Counted from the first letter of the stretch, positions 9,641 through 18,722 are shown. The stretch is DNA of 64,000 nt from Mesorhizobium comanense (GCF_005503535.1 NZ_SCNN01000004.1:124001-188000), one strand, 5' to 3'. Numbers and translations are program-made. Notes: generated by a model from the letters alone, not told the origin.

Positions 9641-10804
9641 ATGCCAATTCTGAACCGTGCCGCCGAGATGCAGGACGAAGTCGCCGGCTGGCGCCGCCAT
9701 CTCCACCAGACGCCGGAGCTCAACTTCGACGTGTTCAAGACGGCGGCCTTCGTCACCGAGAAACTGAAGGAATTCGGTTGCGACGATGTGGTGACCGGCC
9801 TCGGCAAGACGGGGGTCGTCGGCATCATTCGCGGCCGTCAGGGCGATGGCACCACGATCGGCTTGCGCGCCGACATGGACGCGCTGCCGCTCAACGAGAT
9901 AACGGGCAAGCCCTATGCGTCGACCATTCCCGGCAAGATGCACGCCTGCGGCCATGACGGCCACACGGCGATGCTTCTGGGCGCGGCGAAATATCTCGCC
10001 GAGACGCGCAACTTCGCCGGCTCGGTGGCGGTGATCTTCCAGCCGGCCGAGGAAGGCGGCGGCGGCGGCAACGAGATGGTCAAGGACGGCATGATGGAAC
10101 GCTTCGCCATTTCGAAAGTGTTCGGCATGCACAACATGCCGGGCCTGCCTGTCGGCCAGTTCGCCATCCGCCCGGGTCCAATCATGGCCGCGACCGCGGA
10201 ATTCACAATCACCGTCAAGGGCCGGGGCGGCCACGCGGCGATGCCGCACGGCACGATCGACCCGATCGTCATCACCAGCCAGCTGGTCGGCGCGCTGCAG
10301 ACCATCGCCTCGCGCAGCACCGATCCGGTCGAGGCCGTGGTGGTGTCGGTGACCAAGTTCCATGCCGGCGACGCCTACAACATCATTCCCGAATCGGCCG
10401 AGATCGCCGGCACGGTACGCACGTTGAAGAAGGACGTGGCCAAGAAGTCGGAAGAACGCATCCGTGCGATCTGCGCCGGACTGGCCACCGCCTACGGCGC
10501 GACGATCGAGGTCGACTATGACGCCAATTATCCGGTGACGTTCAACCACGCCGAAGAGACGGTTTTCGCCAGCGACGTTGCGGCCGGCGTGGCCGGCGAT
10601 GCGCAGGTGCATCGCGCCATCCAGCCGGTGATGGGCGGCGAGGACTTTTCCTACATGCTGGAAGCCCGCCCCGGCGCCTTCATCTTCATCGGCAATGGCG
10701 ACACGGCCGGACTGCACAACCCCGGCTACGACTTCAACGATGAGGCCATCCCGCATGGCATGAGCTACTGGGTGAAGCTGGCGGAAACCGCGCTCGCCGC
10801 CTGA
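9641..10804 (+). CDS. M20-family amidohydrolase (hippurate hydrolase-like)
   Basis: A 387-residue M20D peptidase that should cleave an N-acyl amino acid or similar amide. GLRADMDALP (about 84-93) and HACGHDGHTA (101-110) supply metal ligands, followed by FQPAEEGGGG with the catalytic/metal glutamates, and GGEDFS near residue 345. No signal peptide, so cytoplasmic. Close relatives are annotated as hippurate hydrolase, IAA-amino acid hydrolase or N-acetyl-diaminopimelate deacetylase; substrate cannot be chosen from sequence. It is divergent from the D,D-carboxypeptidase gene across 237 bases and is followed by tRNA-Arg. Confidence 0.88.
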   Translation: MPILNRAAEMQDEVAGWRRHLHQTPELNFDVFKTAAFVTEKLKEFGCDDVVTGLGKTGVVGIIRGRQGDGTTIGLRADMDALPLNEITGKPYASTIPGKMHACGHDGHTAMLLGAAKYLAETRNFAGSVAVIFQPAEEGGGGGNEMVKDGMMERFAISKVFGMHNMPGLPVGQFAIRPGPIMAATAEFTITVKGRGGHAAMPHGTIDPIVITSQLVGALQTIASRSTDPVEAVVVSVTKFHAGDAYNIIPESAEIAGTVRTLKKDVAKKSEERIRAICAGLATAYGATIEVDYDANYPVTFNHAEETVFASDVAAGVAGDAQVHRAIQPVMGGEDFSYMLEARPGAFIFIGNGDTAGLHNPGYDFNDEAIPHGMSYWVKLAETALAA

Positions 10805-10897
10805 AACACCCCTGGCGCACTGCAAGGGGACCGGCCGAATTGCCTTCGTCCGGCCCCTTGGCGAAACGGTCCGAAGCGGCTATGTGTCGGGCCGCGT

Positions 10898-10974
10898 GGT
10901 CCCGTAGCTCAGTAGGATAGAGCGGCAGATTCCTAATCTGTAGGTCACAGGTTCGATTCCTGTCGGGATCACCA
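10898..10974 (+). tRNA. tRNA-Arg (anticodon CCT)
   Basis: A 77-base cloverleaf: acceptor GGTCCCG pairs with CGGGATC (one G-T pair), the D arm is GCTC...GAGC, the anticodon stem GCAGA/TCTGT holds loop TTCCTAA giving anticodon CCT, the T arm is ACAGG-TTCGATTC-CTGT, and CCA is encoded. It reads AGG, a rare codon in high-GC genomes. tRNA-Arg genes are frequent integration targets, and the DNA that follows differs in composition, but no integrase is present. Confidence 0.96.
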
Positions 10975-11390
10975 CGCTTCACCTTGCGAAAGTCGACCTC
11001 TGAAGCCCCGCGCGACATCCGGGACCGGACGATCGCGTCGACCCTGATACGGCTTCAGATTGCCCGACGGACGTCGAACGCAAATGTCATCCAGCTCCTC
11101 GAATGCAGGAAGCGGTTTCAGCCTCGGCGCGCCGCTACTCTCAATTGGAATAAAATTCAAAACGAACCTCTATTGTGGTTTCAAATAGAATTCGGCCCGA
11201 TTGACATCGACCGTTCGCCACGCTTATCAATATAGCCAAGCAATCACATTTTTTTGAAGTTACATATACGGCGTGGAAACTTGGCAGCCGATTGTTGACG
11301 GCGCGCTGACGCGCCGATGTTTGACAGATCATTTCAGACCACGCGTTCAACGAGGAGCAGCAAGAACTTTCGGCACAGCAAGGGGGGAAC
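10975..11390. other. AT-richer intergenic gap after tRNA-Arg
   Basis: No convincing gene is seen in these 416 bases. Base composition falls from the window norm, especially at 11140-11275, where runs of A and T are common. The stretch ends in a good Shine-Dalgarno (AGGGGGG) just before the cytochrome gene at 11391. I saw no direct repeat of the tRNA 3' end by eye within the window. Confidence 0.6.
11201..11230 (+). promoter_or_regulatory. Candidate sigma-70 promoter for the cytochrome pair
   Basis: A perfect TTGACA at 11201-11206 is followed after 18 bases by TATCAA at 11225-11230, within the only AT-rich part of the gap. It would give a leader of about 150 bases to the ATG at 11391. Prediction only. 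Confidence 0.4.
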
Positions 11391-12734
11391 ATGGGGAAGT
11401 CTTCAAAGGCTTATCGAAGGACAATTGTGTCAGTCGGCACGATGGCGTTTGCCGCGATACTGGGCTTCACCTCTCCGGCAGCGGTTGCCGACGCGCCAGC
11501 GGCGCTCCATCCCCTTGATGTGTCGATCCTGTTCCCAGCACCGAAAGACGCCGCCGACCTTGCGAATTTCATTTCCGTCGCGGACCTGGCCGACGCCGGC
11601 GGGGCGCCGTTGGTTCCAGACCCGCTGTTCCAGGAATTTCTGGCGATCGCGGCCAGCGACGCCGGCCAGGTTGCCGTCCCTGGCGGCACACCGGCGCAGA
11701 TCGGCCTCCCGGACGCTGTCAAGGACATCAGGAACTGGTTCGTCGCCGGGATCCGCGTCGATGTCGGCGCACCGGGTCTTTCGAAAAACGTCATGGCGGC
11801 GTTCGGCCAGATACCGCAGGTCCGGCTGATCCTGCAGCCCGTGACGGTTCAGGGCGGTGCAGTCAAAATCCACGACCGCGCCGCGCACATGATCTTCAGC
11901 TTCGCCAAGGGAAAAGCCCAATCGCAGGAGACGTGCGCGATCCCGATGCTGAGCCGGATCGACCCAGACCTCGATCATTTCCGGACTGCGCTTGCCGACT
12001 TCGCGTCGCTGCGCGACGACCTCGCCAAAGGCAGCTTGGGAGCGGCATCCATCAGCACGGAGGGTCCCCTCGATGTCCATCCGGCGCTCAGGGACGCCAA
12101 GGCGAGGAAGCCGTTCCGCGACAGGCTGGTGGCCGTTCTGGGCAAGGATCTTTCGGCAAGGCAGCTTGGCGCCATGGCGGCCATGGGATTGCCGAAATCC
12201 GCACCGGAACCATGGATTTTTATCGCCATGCAAAGACAGCCCGGCACGGGAAAACTGGTCGCGGTTCCAAGCCCGGCCCTCGACGGCAAGGCAACGGCCG
12301 AACTGGTGCGGTTTTTCGGAGACAAGGTGCTGCCTGCACCCGTTTCCGACAATTTGAACGAGACGATGACGACCTGCTTTCGCTTGCCGGGCGACCGCAG
12401 GGGCGTTTCCACGGCGACGTTGCTCAACGGCACAGCCAGCGAACAGGACACCATAGCCCTGACCGCGACCATCGCCGACCCGTCGAAGAGCCATTTCTTC
12501 AACACTGACTGTGTCAGCTGCCATACCGAGACCCGGCTGCTGCGTTCCAGGTCTCCGACCACCAGCATCGAGGGCGTGGCGGAGGCTGTTCTGCCAAAGG
12601 ACAGGTGGAACGTGCGCAATTTCGGCTGGGGACTTGAGCCCGGCGGGCTCAGGCCGACGATCACCCGCCGCACCGCGACCGAAACCGATGAGGTCGTGAA
12701 GGCCGCGAACGAGTTGCTGCAAGAGGTACAATAG
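11391..12734 (+). CDS. Secreted monoheme c-type cytochrome-like protein, partner of RoxA-like protein
   Basis: A 447-residue protein with a Sec signal (hydrophobic 12-32, cleavage near AVADA). It has a single heme-attachment motif, Cys374-Val-Ser-Cys-His378, close to the C-terminus; the rest contains no recognised domain. The large N-terminal region (about 35-360) is unlike small electron-transfer cytochromes. A strong Shine-Dalgarno precedes the ATG. The gene ends 30 bases before the diheme RoxA-like gene and is probably co-transcribed with it, so it may be an electron acceptor, maturation partner or second subunit of that enzyme. I do not recognise a characterised homologue. Confidence 0.75.
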   Translation: MGKSSKAYRRTIVSVGTMAFAAILGFTSPAAVADAPAALHPLDVSILFPAPKDAADLANFISVADLADAGGAPLVPDPLFQEFLAIAASDAGQVAVPGGTPAQIGLPDAVKDIRNWFVAGIRVDVGAPGLSKNVMAAFGQIPQVRLILQPVTVQGGAVKIHDRAAHMIFSFAKGKAQSQETCAIPMLSRIDPDLDHFRTALADFASLRDDLAKGSLGAASISTEGPLDVHPALRDAKARKPFRDRLVAVLGKDLSARQLGAMAAMGLPKSAPEPWIFIAMQRQPGTGKLVAVPSPALDGKATAELVRFFGDKVLPAPVSDNLNETMTTCFRLPGDRRGVSTATLLNGTASEQDTIALTATIADPSKSHFFNTDCVSCHTETRLLRSRSPTTSIEGVAEAVLPKDRWNVRNFGWGLEPGGLRPTITRRTATETDEVVKAANELLQEVQ

Positions 12735-12764
12735 CCGGCAGGCCGGGAGAACGCGTCGGGGGCA

Positions 12765-15065
12765 ATGATGAGACTCCAGCCGTCACTGCGGAAATTCGGG
12801 CGAGCCCTGCTCAAACTGGGGCTGGTGACGATTGCCGCCACCGTCGTGGCAATCCTCGTGCTGAGCTACGCGCCGAACCTTGCCCGGTCCTTCCTGGCTT
12901 TCAGGGGCAAGACCGTGGAACTGGCTTCGGCGCTGCTTGCGCCGCCACTTGTGGCCGAGCGGCCGAAAAAGGGCTGTGCCTGGCTCGACCAGAACTGGTC
13001 GGAGGCGGACAGGGCCTGGTTCCACAATGTTTCACAGGGCACGGCGACCTTCCCCGTATCCTACGCCTGGTTCCAGAAACTCGAGCGCCCGGAAATCAGC
13101 CCGTTCGATGTCTTGGCGCGCCGTGGCCTCATCAGCGACCCCGACTATCTGTCCCGGCTCGGCTTCATGGCGCCGCGCGATTGCGATCCGAAGCCGGGCA
13201 CCGACAAGCCCGAAGGCTACGGCGCCCTGCCCGTCGGCTTCGCCGTGCTCAAGAGCGGCATCGACCCGACAACAGGCGAGAAATTCGAGGACGGGTTGGG
13301 GCTGACCTGCGCGGCATGTCACACCGGTCATATCTTCTACAAGGGATTCGAACTGCGCATCGATGGCGCGCAGGCGATGATCGACCTGCAAAACCTGGAG
13401 CGGATCATCGGCCTGTCGGTTTGCTACACGGCCAAGGCGCCCTGGCGCAGGACGCGCTTTGCCGAGGCCGTCCTCGATACCGGCCCTGCTGCCGACCGGC
13501 AGGACTATCCGGCGAGGGAAGCAATCGCGGCCGGGATAAAGGACATTTGCGACAAGAAGGTCTTCGGCAAGGTGACCGCCGAAAGGAACATTCTCGCCCG
13601 CCAGCACATGGTTCATACCGAGGAAGGCTTCGGCCGCCTCGATGCACTCAACCGCATTGGCAACCAGGTGTTCCACGAGAATCTCGCCAGCCAGGAAAAT
13701 CCGGAACAGCCGGCCGTTCCCGAGAAGGATGGCGGCCTCTCGCAGACAGCCATGGATGCCAATTTCGCCGCCCATACCGCGCCGGTCAGCTTCCCGCCGA
13801 TCTGGGACGTTCCGAATTTTTCCTGGGCGCAGTACGACGCCTCGATCCTCAACCCCAGCATCCGCAACATCGGCGAAGCCATGGGCGTTACCGCCAGGAT
13901 CAATATGACCAATCCCGAGCGCCCGCTGTTTGCGTCGACGGTCCATGTCGCCGAGATAGCGAGGATCGAGAGCATGCTGCAAGGCCGCAAGCATGTGGAC
14001 GGGAGACCAACGCGCTTCGATGGCCCTCCGGAGTCGCTGGCAGCACCGCGCTGGGACGATGCGGTGAAAAAGCTCAAAGCCATGCCGGACTGGAACAGCC
14101 AGGACGATGAAAAGTGGGCTGTCGACGCCGACATGGTGGTCACTGGCCGGAAACTCTATCGCCAGTTCTGTTTCGAATGCCACCGCGCACCGTTGCGCGA
14201 CGCGCAGATCCCGGCCAGCGATCCGGATTCGTTCTGGCAGGAGAAAAACAGCGACCAGACCGGCAGCCAGCAGGACGACGCCAACTGGGTTTTTATCGGC
14301 GGCGAGTGGCTGTTCAACGTGGTCCAGAAACCGGTCGTCCAAATGGGCACCGACCCCGAACAGGCCCGCGTGCTTGCCGAGCGGAAGGTCAACGTGCCGA
14401 AATATCTTGGCCTGGATCCTCAAGCCGAAGTGCTCAAAGGCTGCAGCATGACGGGTGACGCGGCTTTGAAGAAATCCTACGCCGTCAACCTGATGGCGGC
14501 GGTGAGCAGAACCCAGAAGCAATGGATCGGCGATCCCAGGCGCGCCGATGGAAGTGCGATGTCGGCGCAGGAAGCCACCGCGGCGGCCAGCAAAAGACCG
14601 AACTGTCCGAATCCGAGGGTTTTCAATTCCATGCTGCCCGCCGACGACAGTTACGCGGCGCGAACGGCAAAGGGTCCGGCCGATATCGCCTATCTCGCGA
14701 CACCCCGCTACCGCGCCCGGCCGCTCGACGGCATCTGGGCGACCGCGCCCTATCTGCACAATGGTTCGGTTCCAACCCTTTATGATCTGCTCAGGCCGCA
14801 GGGCGACCGGCCGCAGGCCTTCTGCGTCGGCCCGCTCGAATTCGATCCCGAAAAGGTCGGCCTGCCGGTCGCAATCACCACTAAACCCGAGAAGGTGGAA
14901 TGCGAGGCGGGATTGACCCGGTTCGACGTAACGCAACGCGGCAACTCCAATCTCGGTCATTCCTTCGAAAGTCCGGCGGACGGCTCACCCCGGCTTGGCG
15001 TCATTGGCCGCGAACTGAAGGAGGAGGAGCGTTCCGCGCTGATCGCGTATTTGAAGACGCTGTGA
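12765..15065 (+). CDS. RoxA-like diheme cytochrome c / diheme peroxidase-family protein
   Basis: A 766-residue protein anchored or exported by a hydrophobic segment at 15-36. Two heme c sites are visible: CAACH (182-186) and CFECH (469-473), each at the head of a heme domain. Near the end, residues 656-676 hold GIWATAPYLHNGSVP, a signature shared with the rubber oxygenases RoxA/RoxB and a broad set of RoxA-like proteins related to bacterial diheme cytochrome c peroxidases. RoxA itself is a secreted dioxygenase that cleaves polyisoprene; relatives in proteobacteria without rubber growth have unknown substrates. Two in-frame ATGs begin the gene; the first is used. It follows the monoheme gene in the same operon. 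Confidence 0.82.
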   Translation: MMRLQPSLRKFGRALLKLGLVTIAATVVAILVLSYAPNLARSFLAFRGKTVELASALLAPPLVAERPKKGCAWLDQNWSEADRAWFHNVSQGTATFPVSYAWFQKLERPEISPFDVLARRGLISDPDYLSRLGFMAPRDCDPKPGTDKPEGYGALPVGFAVLKSGIDPTTGEKFEDGLGLTCAACHTGHIFYKGFELRIDGAQAMIDLQNLERIIGLSVCYTAKAPWRRTRFAEAVLDTGPAADRQDYPAREAIAAGIKDICDKKVFGKVTAERNILARQHMVHTEEGFGRLDALNRIGNQVFHENLASQENPEQPAVPEKDGGLSQTAMDANFAAHTAPVSFPPIWDVPNFSWAQYDASILNPSIRNIGEAMGVTARINMTNPERPLFASTVHVAEIARIESMLQGRKHVDGRPTRFDGPPESLAAPRWDDAVKKLKAMPDWNSQDDEKWAVDADMVVTGRKLYRQFCFECHRAPLRDAQIPASDPDSFWQEKNSDQTGSQQDDANWVFIGGEWLFNVVQKPVVQMGTDPEQARVLAERKVNVPKYLGLDPQAEVLKGCSMTGDAALKKSYAVNLMAAVSRTQKQWIGDPRRADGSAMSAQEATAAASKRPNCPNPRVFNSMLPADDSYAARTAKGPADIAYLATPRYRARPLDGIWATAPYLHNGSVPTLYDLLRPQGDRPQAFCVGPLEFDPEKVGLPVAITTKPEKVECEAGLTRFDVTQRGNSNLGHSFESPADGSPRLGVIGRELKEEERSALIAYLKTL

Positions 15066-15148
15066 GGTCGAAGGAACGGCAGCCAGGCCAGTCCAGCCGG
15101 CGAGCGCCGCGGTTTGTCCCTCACCGATCGCTCATCCGATCCCCCGGC

Positions 15149-15271
15149 TCAGTATCCGAGCAAGTTCAGCAATGCGCCGGTCAACCCGATCACCCCAAGG
15201 CCGATCAGGGCAAGACCGGCGATCCTGGCCCTCACCCGCTCGCTGCCAAGCTTGACGCCCGGGGGACGCAT
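15149..15271 (-). CDS. Tiny membrane protein downstream of the YbaK-like gene
   Basis: A 40-codon frame beginning MRPPGVKLGSERVRARIAGL, then one hydrophobic helix (about residues 16-38) and a short end LLGY. The N-terminus is basic, predicting the tail is the membrane part. Its ATG is only 6 bases past the stop of the YbaK-like deacylase and there is no strong separate ribosome site, which suggests translational coupling. No function known to me. It could be spurious, but a clean Lys/Arg-plus-helix pattern in a GC-rich genome is more than expected by chance. Confidence 0.45.
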   Translation of the reverse strand: MRPPGVKLGSERVRARIAGLALIGLGVIGLTGALLNLLGY

Positions 15272-15277
15272 CACCCG

Positions 15278-15757
15278 TCAGCCGGCGGCAGGGGCCGGCT
15301 TCGACAGGTCTCCCGAGATGGCGCCGGCGATCCGCACCAGCTCGGAGCGGGCGATCACCAGGGTCGCGGTGTTGCGGCCTGTGCCGCAGACCACTTCTTC
15401 CAGTTCGAGGACGTTGCTGTCCATGAACACGCGGGCGCCGTTGATCGGCAGCGGGACGATGCCGCCGACCTCCATGTCGAGCCTGTCGCGGACAAGGTCG
15501 GCGTCGGCCATGCGCATCTCCGCCCGTCGCTCCCCGATCGCGCTGGCGATCTTCTTGTAGTCGGCGCGATCGGCGGCGCGAAGGGCGACGAGCGCGAGGC
15601 TGTCATCGGCGCAACGGAACACCAGGGTCTTGACCATGTTGCGAGGGTCGAGGCTCAGGATCTCCTTTGCGTCCTCGAACGAGATCAGCGGCCGGTGCGT
15701 CACCACGGAAAATGCCGCGCCTCGTTCTTCGAGATAGCGTTTGACCAAAGGGCTCAT
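15278..15757 (-). CDS. YbaK/EbsC-family aminoacyl-tRNA deacylase-like protein
   Basis: A 159-residue protein of the YbaK/ProX fold, which in characterised members hydrolyses mischarged Cys- or Ala-tRNA(Pro). Visible are the N-terminal [13 protein letters not shown] helix, the [18 protein letters not shown] strand pair with the conserved Lys of the family, and the GGIVPLPI loop. The ATG at 15757 overlaps the tryptophanase stop as ATGA, which decides the start over a longer reading 48 bases upstream. The tight coupling to tnaA is unusual; a role in protecting tRNA from mischarging, or another deacylase substrate, is possible but speculative. Confidence 0.85.
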   Translation of the reverse strand: MSPLVKRYLEERGAAFSVVTHRPLISFEDAKEILSLDPRNMVKTLVFRCADDSLALVALRAADRADYKKIASAIGERRAEMRMADADLVRDRLDMEVGGIVPLPINGARVFMDSNVLELEEVVCGTGRNTATLVIARSELVRIAGAISGDLSKPAPAAG

Positions 15758-17181
15758 GCGTCGGCCAGTTCTCTGTTCAATGCCGCCGGGGCCATGTCCA
15801 TCCACCGGAAGCGCGCCGTGAAATGCCTCAGGACCGGTGGTTCATATTCGAAGTCCAGTCCCTTTATATCGCCGGCGCGCGCGGCGACGGCAATCAGTGC
15901 CTCGGCTATATAGTCCATGTGATCGTTGGTGTAGACGCGTCGCGGGATGGTCAGGCGCAGCAATTCGAGAGGCGACGCCTCCTGCTTTCCGGTTTTCGGG
16001 TCGCGGCCCAGCATCAGCGAGCCGATCTCCACGGCGCGCACGCCGGCTTCCAGATAGAGCTGGCAGGCGAGCGCGTGTGCTGGAAACTGCTCGGGCCTGA
16101 TATGCGGCAGGACAGCCGTGGCATCCACGAACACGGCATGGCCGCCGGTCGGATACTGGATCGGAACGCCGGCGCTGCGCAGCCTTTCGCCGAGATAGGC
16201 CACCTGCCCGATGCGGTAGGCGAGATAGTCGCTCTCGACCGCCTCTTCGAGCCCGATGGCGACCGCTTCCATGTCACGCCCCGCCAGGCCGCCATAGGTG
16301 ATGAAGCCTTCCATCGGAACGCATCGGGTCTGGACGGCGCGAAACAGGTCTTCGTCCTGGCGAAAGGCGCAGAGGCCGCCGATATTCACCAGCCCATCCT
16401 TCTTCGCCGACAGGGTCAGCATGTCGCCATAGCACATCATCTCGCGCACGATGTCGCGGATCGAGCGCTCGGCATAGCCGACCTCGCGTTGCTTGATGAA
16501 CCAGGCGTTTTCGGCGAAACGCGTGGCGTCGATGATCATCGGGATGCCCATTTCGCGGGCATATCCGGAAACGGTGCGCAGATTGGCCATCGACATCGGC
16601 TGGCCGCCGGCGCTGTTGCAGGTGATGGTCGCGATGATGCCGGCAATGTTCTGGCGGCCATGGATCTCTATCGCGTGGAGCAATTCCGCCAGGTCGAAAT
16701 TCCCCTTCCAGTCGTCATGCCTGGCCGTGTCGAGGGCGGATTTGGTCAGCACGTTGACCGCCTTGGCGCCAGCCAGCTCGACATGCGCTTTCGTCGTGTC
16801 GAAATGGTAGTTCGACAGGAAGACCGGCGTCGCCGAGCCCCGCCGCTTGATCATTTCGGGAAACAGGATCTGTTCCGCGCCGCGCCCCTGATGGGTCGGG
16901 ATCGTATAGGGATAGCCGAACAGCCGCCCGACGGTTTCCGCCAGCCGATAGTAGTTGCGGCTGCCGGCATAGGCCTCGTCGCCCAGCATCAGCCCGGCCC
17001 ATTGGCGATCGCTCATCGCGCCCGTGCCGCTGTCGGTGAGCAGATCGATATAGACGTCTCCGCTGCGCAGGAGGAATGGGTTCAGCCCGGCCTCCCGCAG
17101 CGCGGCCTCGCGATAGGGCCGCTCGGTCATGCGGATGGGTTCGACCATCTTGATCCTGAATGGCTCCGGCGTACGTTTCAT
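15754..17181 (-). CDS. tnaA: Tryptophanase (tryptophan indole-lyase)
   Basis: PLP enzyme that splits L-tryptophan into indole, pyruvate and ammonia. The 475-residue protein has the PLP lysine Lys261 in SAKKDGLVN. Three positions separate it from tyrosine phenol-lyase: Asp128 in NYHFDTT (Thr in TPL), Val384/Ile386 in RAVEIGS (Met/Arg in TPL) and His453 in LRHFTAR (Phe in TPL), all of tryptophanase type. The segment [20 protein letters not shown] is nearer to TPL, showing a divergent branch. AAGGAG lies 9 bases before the ATG. It is flanked upstream by an AraC regulator in the same direction and overlaps the YbaK-like gene downstream. No TnaC-like leader peptide was found in the 102-base gap. 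Confidence 0.92.
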   Translation of the reverse strand: MKRTPEPFRIKMVEPIRMTERPYREAALREAGLNPFLLRSGDVYIDLLTDSGTGAMSDRQWAGLMLGDEAYAGSRNYYRLAETVGRLFGYPYTIPTHQGRGAEQILFPEMIKRRGSATPVFLSNYHFDTTKAHVELAGAKAVNVLTKSALDTARHDDWKGNFDLAELLHAIEIHGRQNIAGIIATITCNSAGGQPMSMANLRTVSGYAREMGIPMIIDATRFAENAWFIKQREVGYAERSIRDIVREMMCYGDMLTLSAKKDGLVNIGGLCAFRQDEDLFRAVQTRCVPMEGFITYGGLAGRDMEAVAIGLEEAVESDYLAYRIGQVAYLGERLRSAGVPIQYPTGGHAVFVDATAVLPHIRPEQFPAHALACQLYLEAGVRAVEIGSLMLGRDPKTGKQEASPLELLRLTIPRRVYTNDHMDYIAEALIAVAARAGDIKGLDFEYEPPVLRHFTARFRWMDMAPAALNRELADA

Positions 17182-17283
17182 GACGGCATGCTCCTTCGTT
17201 GCGGCGCATGGCTGCGCCGGTTGGGTTGGTTCATGTATGGAGTGAATGGATGCGGCCTCGTCACAGCCGCGACAGAATGCCCG

Positions 17284-18111
17284 CTACATGGCGAAGGCGG
17301 CCTGATAAGCACCGGGAGTAACACCGATGCGCGCCTTGAATGTGCGGATGAGATGGGCCTGGTCGGCAAAGCCGGAAGCGGCAGCAACATCGGCCGGCTC
17401 ATGGCCTCGCCGCAACATCGCCTTCGCGGCATCCACGCGCCGGTTGATCAGGTAGGCATGCGGCGTGAGGCCGGTGTCGCGCTGGAAAGCAGCGATCAGC
17501 CGCTGCCGCGGCAGCCTGGCTTCCCTGACCAGTTCGGCAAGGGTCAGTTTTTCGTCGAACCGTTCGCTCATGACCGCCGCCGCGCGCGCCACCGGTCCCT
17601 TTTCGACGCCGGCCGGCTTCAGCGCCACGCGCGCATGCCGGGACAGGCAATGGCGATAGCTGCGCAGCATCAACTCTTCGGCCTCCAGCGGACACTGGTT
17701 GGCCTCCCAGGCGCGATGCGCCTCGAAGAACAGGGCGCAGCCCTTGAGGTCGTTGACGACGGGTTCCGGAAACGAAGGCGTGCCGTGAATGCCGCTCCCC
17801 GTCATTTCCGAGGCGATGTCGACGATCAGACCGGCCTCGGGATAGCTGACCCGATAGCTGTAGCCCTCATTGCTCGGAATGCCGTCATGGACGTCATGCG
17901 GATTGTAGAGGGTCAAGTCGCCGGCGCCGGCGAAATGCTGGGCGCCGCGGATGAACACGCTGGCCTTGCCGCTGAGCAGCGCCCCGATCACATAGGTTTC
18001 ATGCGCATGGGGAGCGTACTGATGCTGGCTGAACGAAGCCGTCAGGCATTCCACGCCGGTGGTCGGCGCGGTGAAATAACGGGCGTGCTCTTTCGCGTTT
18101 CGCGCGCTCAC
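17284..18111 (-). CDS. AraC-family transcriptional regulator
   Basis: A 275-residue regulator with an N-terminal cupin-like ligand domain (about 1-150; HxH in APHAHETY and the NPHDVHDG turn) and a C-terminal double helix-turn-helix (about 185-275; LTLAELVREARLPRQRLIAAF and DVAAASGFADQAHLIRTFKARIGVTPG). It lies 102 bases upstream of tnaA in the same direction, so it is the natural candidate for controlling tnaA in response to tryptophan or another aromatic amino acid. That assignment is inferred from position only. The cytochrome genes are also near, but transcribed oppositely. Confidence 0.88.
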   Translation of the reverse strand: MSARNAKEHARYFTAPTTGVECLTASFSQHQYAPHAHETYVIGALLSGKASVFIRGAQHFAGAGDLTLYNPHDVHDGIPSNEGYSYRVSYPEAGLIVDIASEMTGSGIHGTPSFPEPVVNDLKGCALFFEAHRAWEANQCPLEAEELMLRSYRHCLSRHARVALKPAGVEKGPVARAAAVMSERFDEKLTLAELVREARLPRQRLIAAFQRDTGLTPHAYLINRRVDAAKAMLRRGHEPADVAAASGFADQAHLIRTFKARIGVTPGAYQAAFAM

Positions 18112-18238
18112 TGCTTCGCTCCCTGAACAAGCTTACTGAGCTCGAACTATCACAGGCAAGAGCAGCCGGATTGAAGAAAAATACCGCAGGCCGGCGAACC
18201 ACCGGCCTGCATGTCTTGCGCGATCGAGGCAGGCCGGT

Positions 18239-18592
18239 TCAGGCGACCCTGACCACGAAATGCTTGGTCGCCGGCTCGACGATCTTCCAGGTGCCCTTGA
18301 AATCGGCTTCGACGACGAAAGCGTCGCCGGGACCGACTTCGACCGGCGTGCCGCCATCGGGGGTGATGATGATGCGGCCGGCGATCATGTGCACGAATTC
18401 ATAGTCGGTGTAGGTCGCATGGTAGGTGCCGGGGGACGCGCGCCAGGTGCCCGACATCACCTTGCCGTCCTCGGTCGTGTGCTGGACGGCAGTCTGCATG
18501 GTCGGGTGGCCCTCGACCACGACCCAGCCGGGCAGGTCGCCGGCTTCCGCGTGTTCGATCGCGCCGAATTTGAGGATCGTCTTGTTCGTCAT
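18239..18592 (-). CDS. Cupin-domain protein
   Basis: A 117-residue single cupin of the DUF861/ureidoglycine-aminohydrolase-like type: a WRASPGTYHATYTDYEFVHMIAGRIIITPDGG stretch corresponds to the two cupin motifs, and PGDAFVVEADFKGTWKI follows. Such small cupins often stabilise or isomerise sugars, or act as small accessory enzymes. The ATG at 18592 gives the usual MTNK start; upstream extension lacks coding pattern. It is the last gene of the co-directional sugar operon, 130 bases beyond the 3-epimerase, so it may be transcribed separately. Confidence 0.8.
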   Translation of the reverse strand: MTNKTILKFGAIEHAEAGDLPGWVVVEGHPTMQTAVQHTTEDGKVMSGTWRASPGTYHATYTDYEFVHMIAGRIIITPDGGTPVEVGPGDAFVVEADFKGTWKIVEPATKHFVVRVA

Positions 18593-18722
18593 GCCGGGCT
18601 CCGTTTTGCTGCATGTGTCCGAAGGATCGGATAGCCGATGCCCATGACGGGAGCAATGCATGGGCCATGAGGCCAGAGGCTTTTGCGCCTCCGGCACGGC
18701 CTGGTACCCTGCCCCGGCAGCC

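Noticed and set aside
13032..14960. Long minus-strand open frame inside the RoxA-like gene
   Set aside because: Antisense shadow; the plus strand shows two heme motifs and RoxA signature, and the minus frame has none.
15754..17181. Tyrosine phenol-lyase instead of tryptophanase
   Set aside because: All three specificity positions (Asp128, Val384/Ile386, His453) are of tryptophanase type; only non-specific N-terminal motifs look like TPL.
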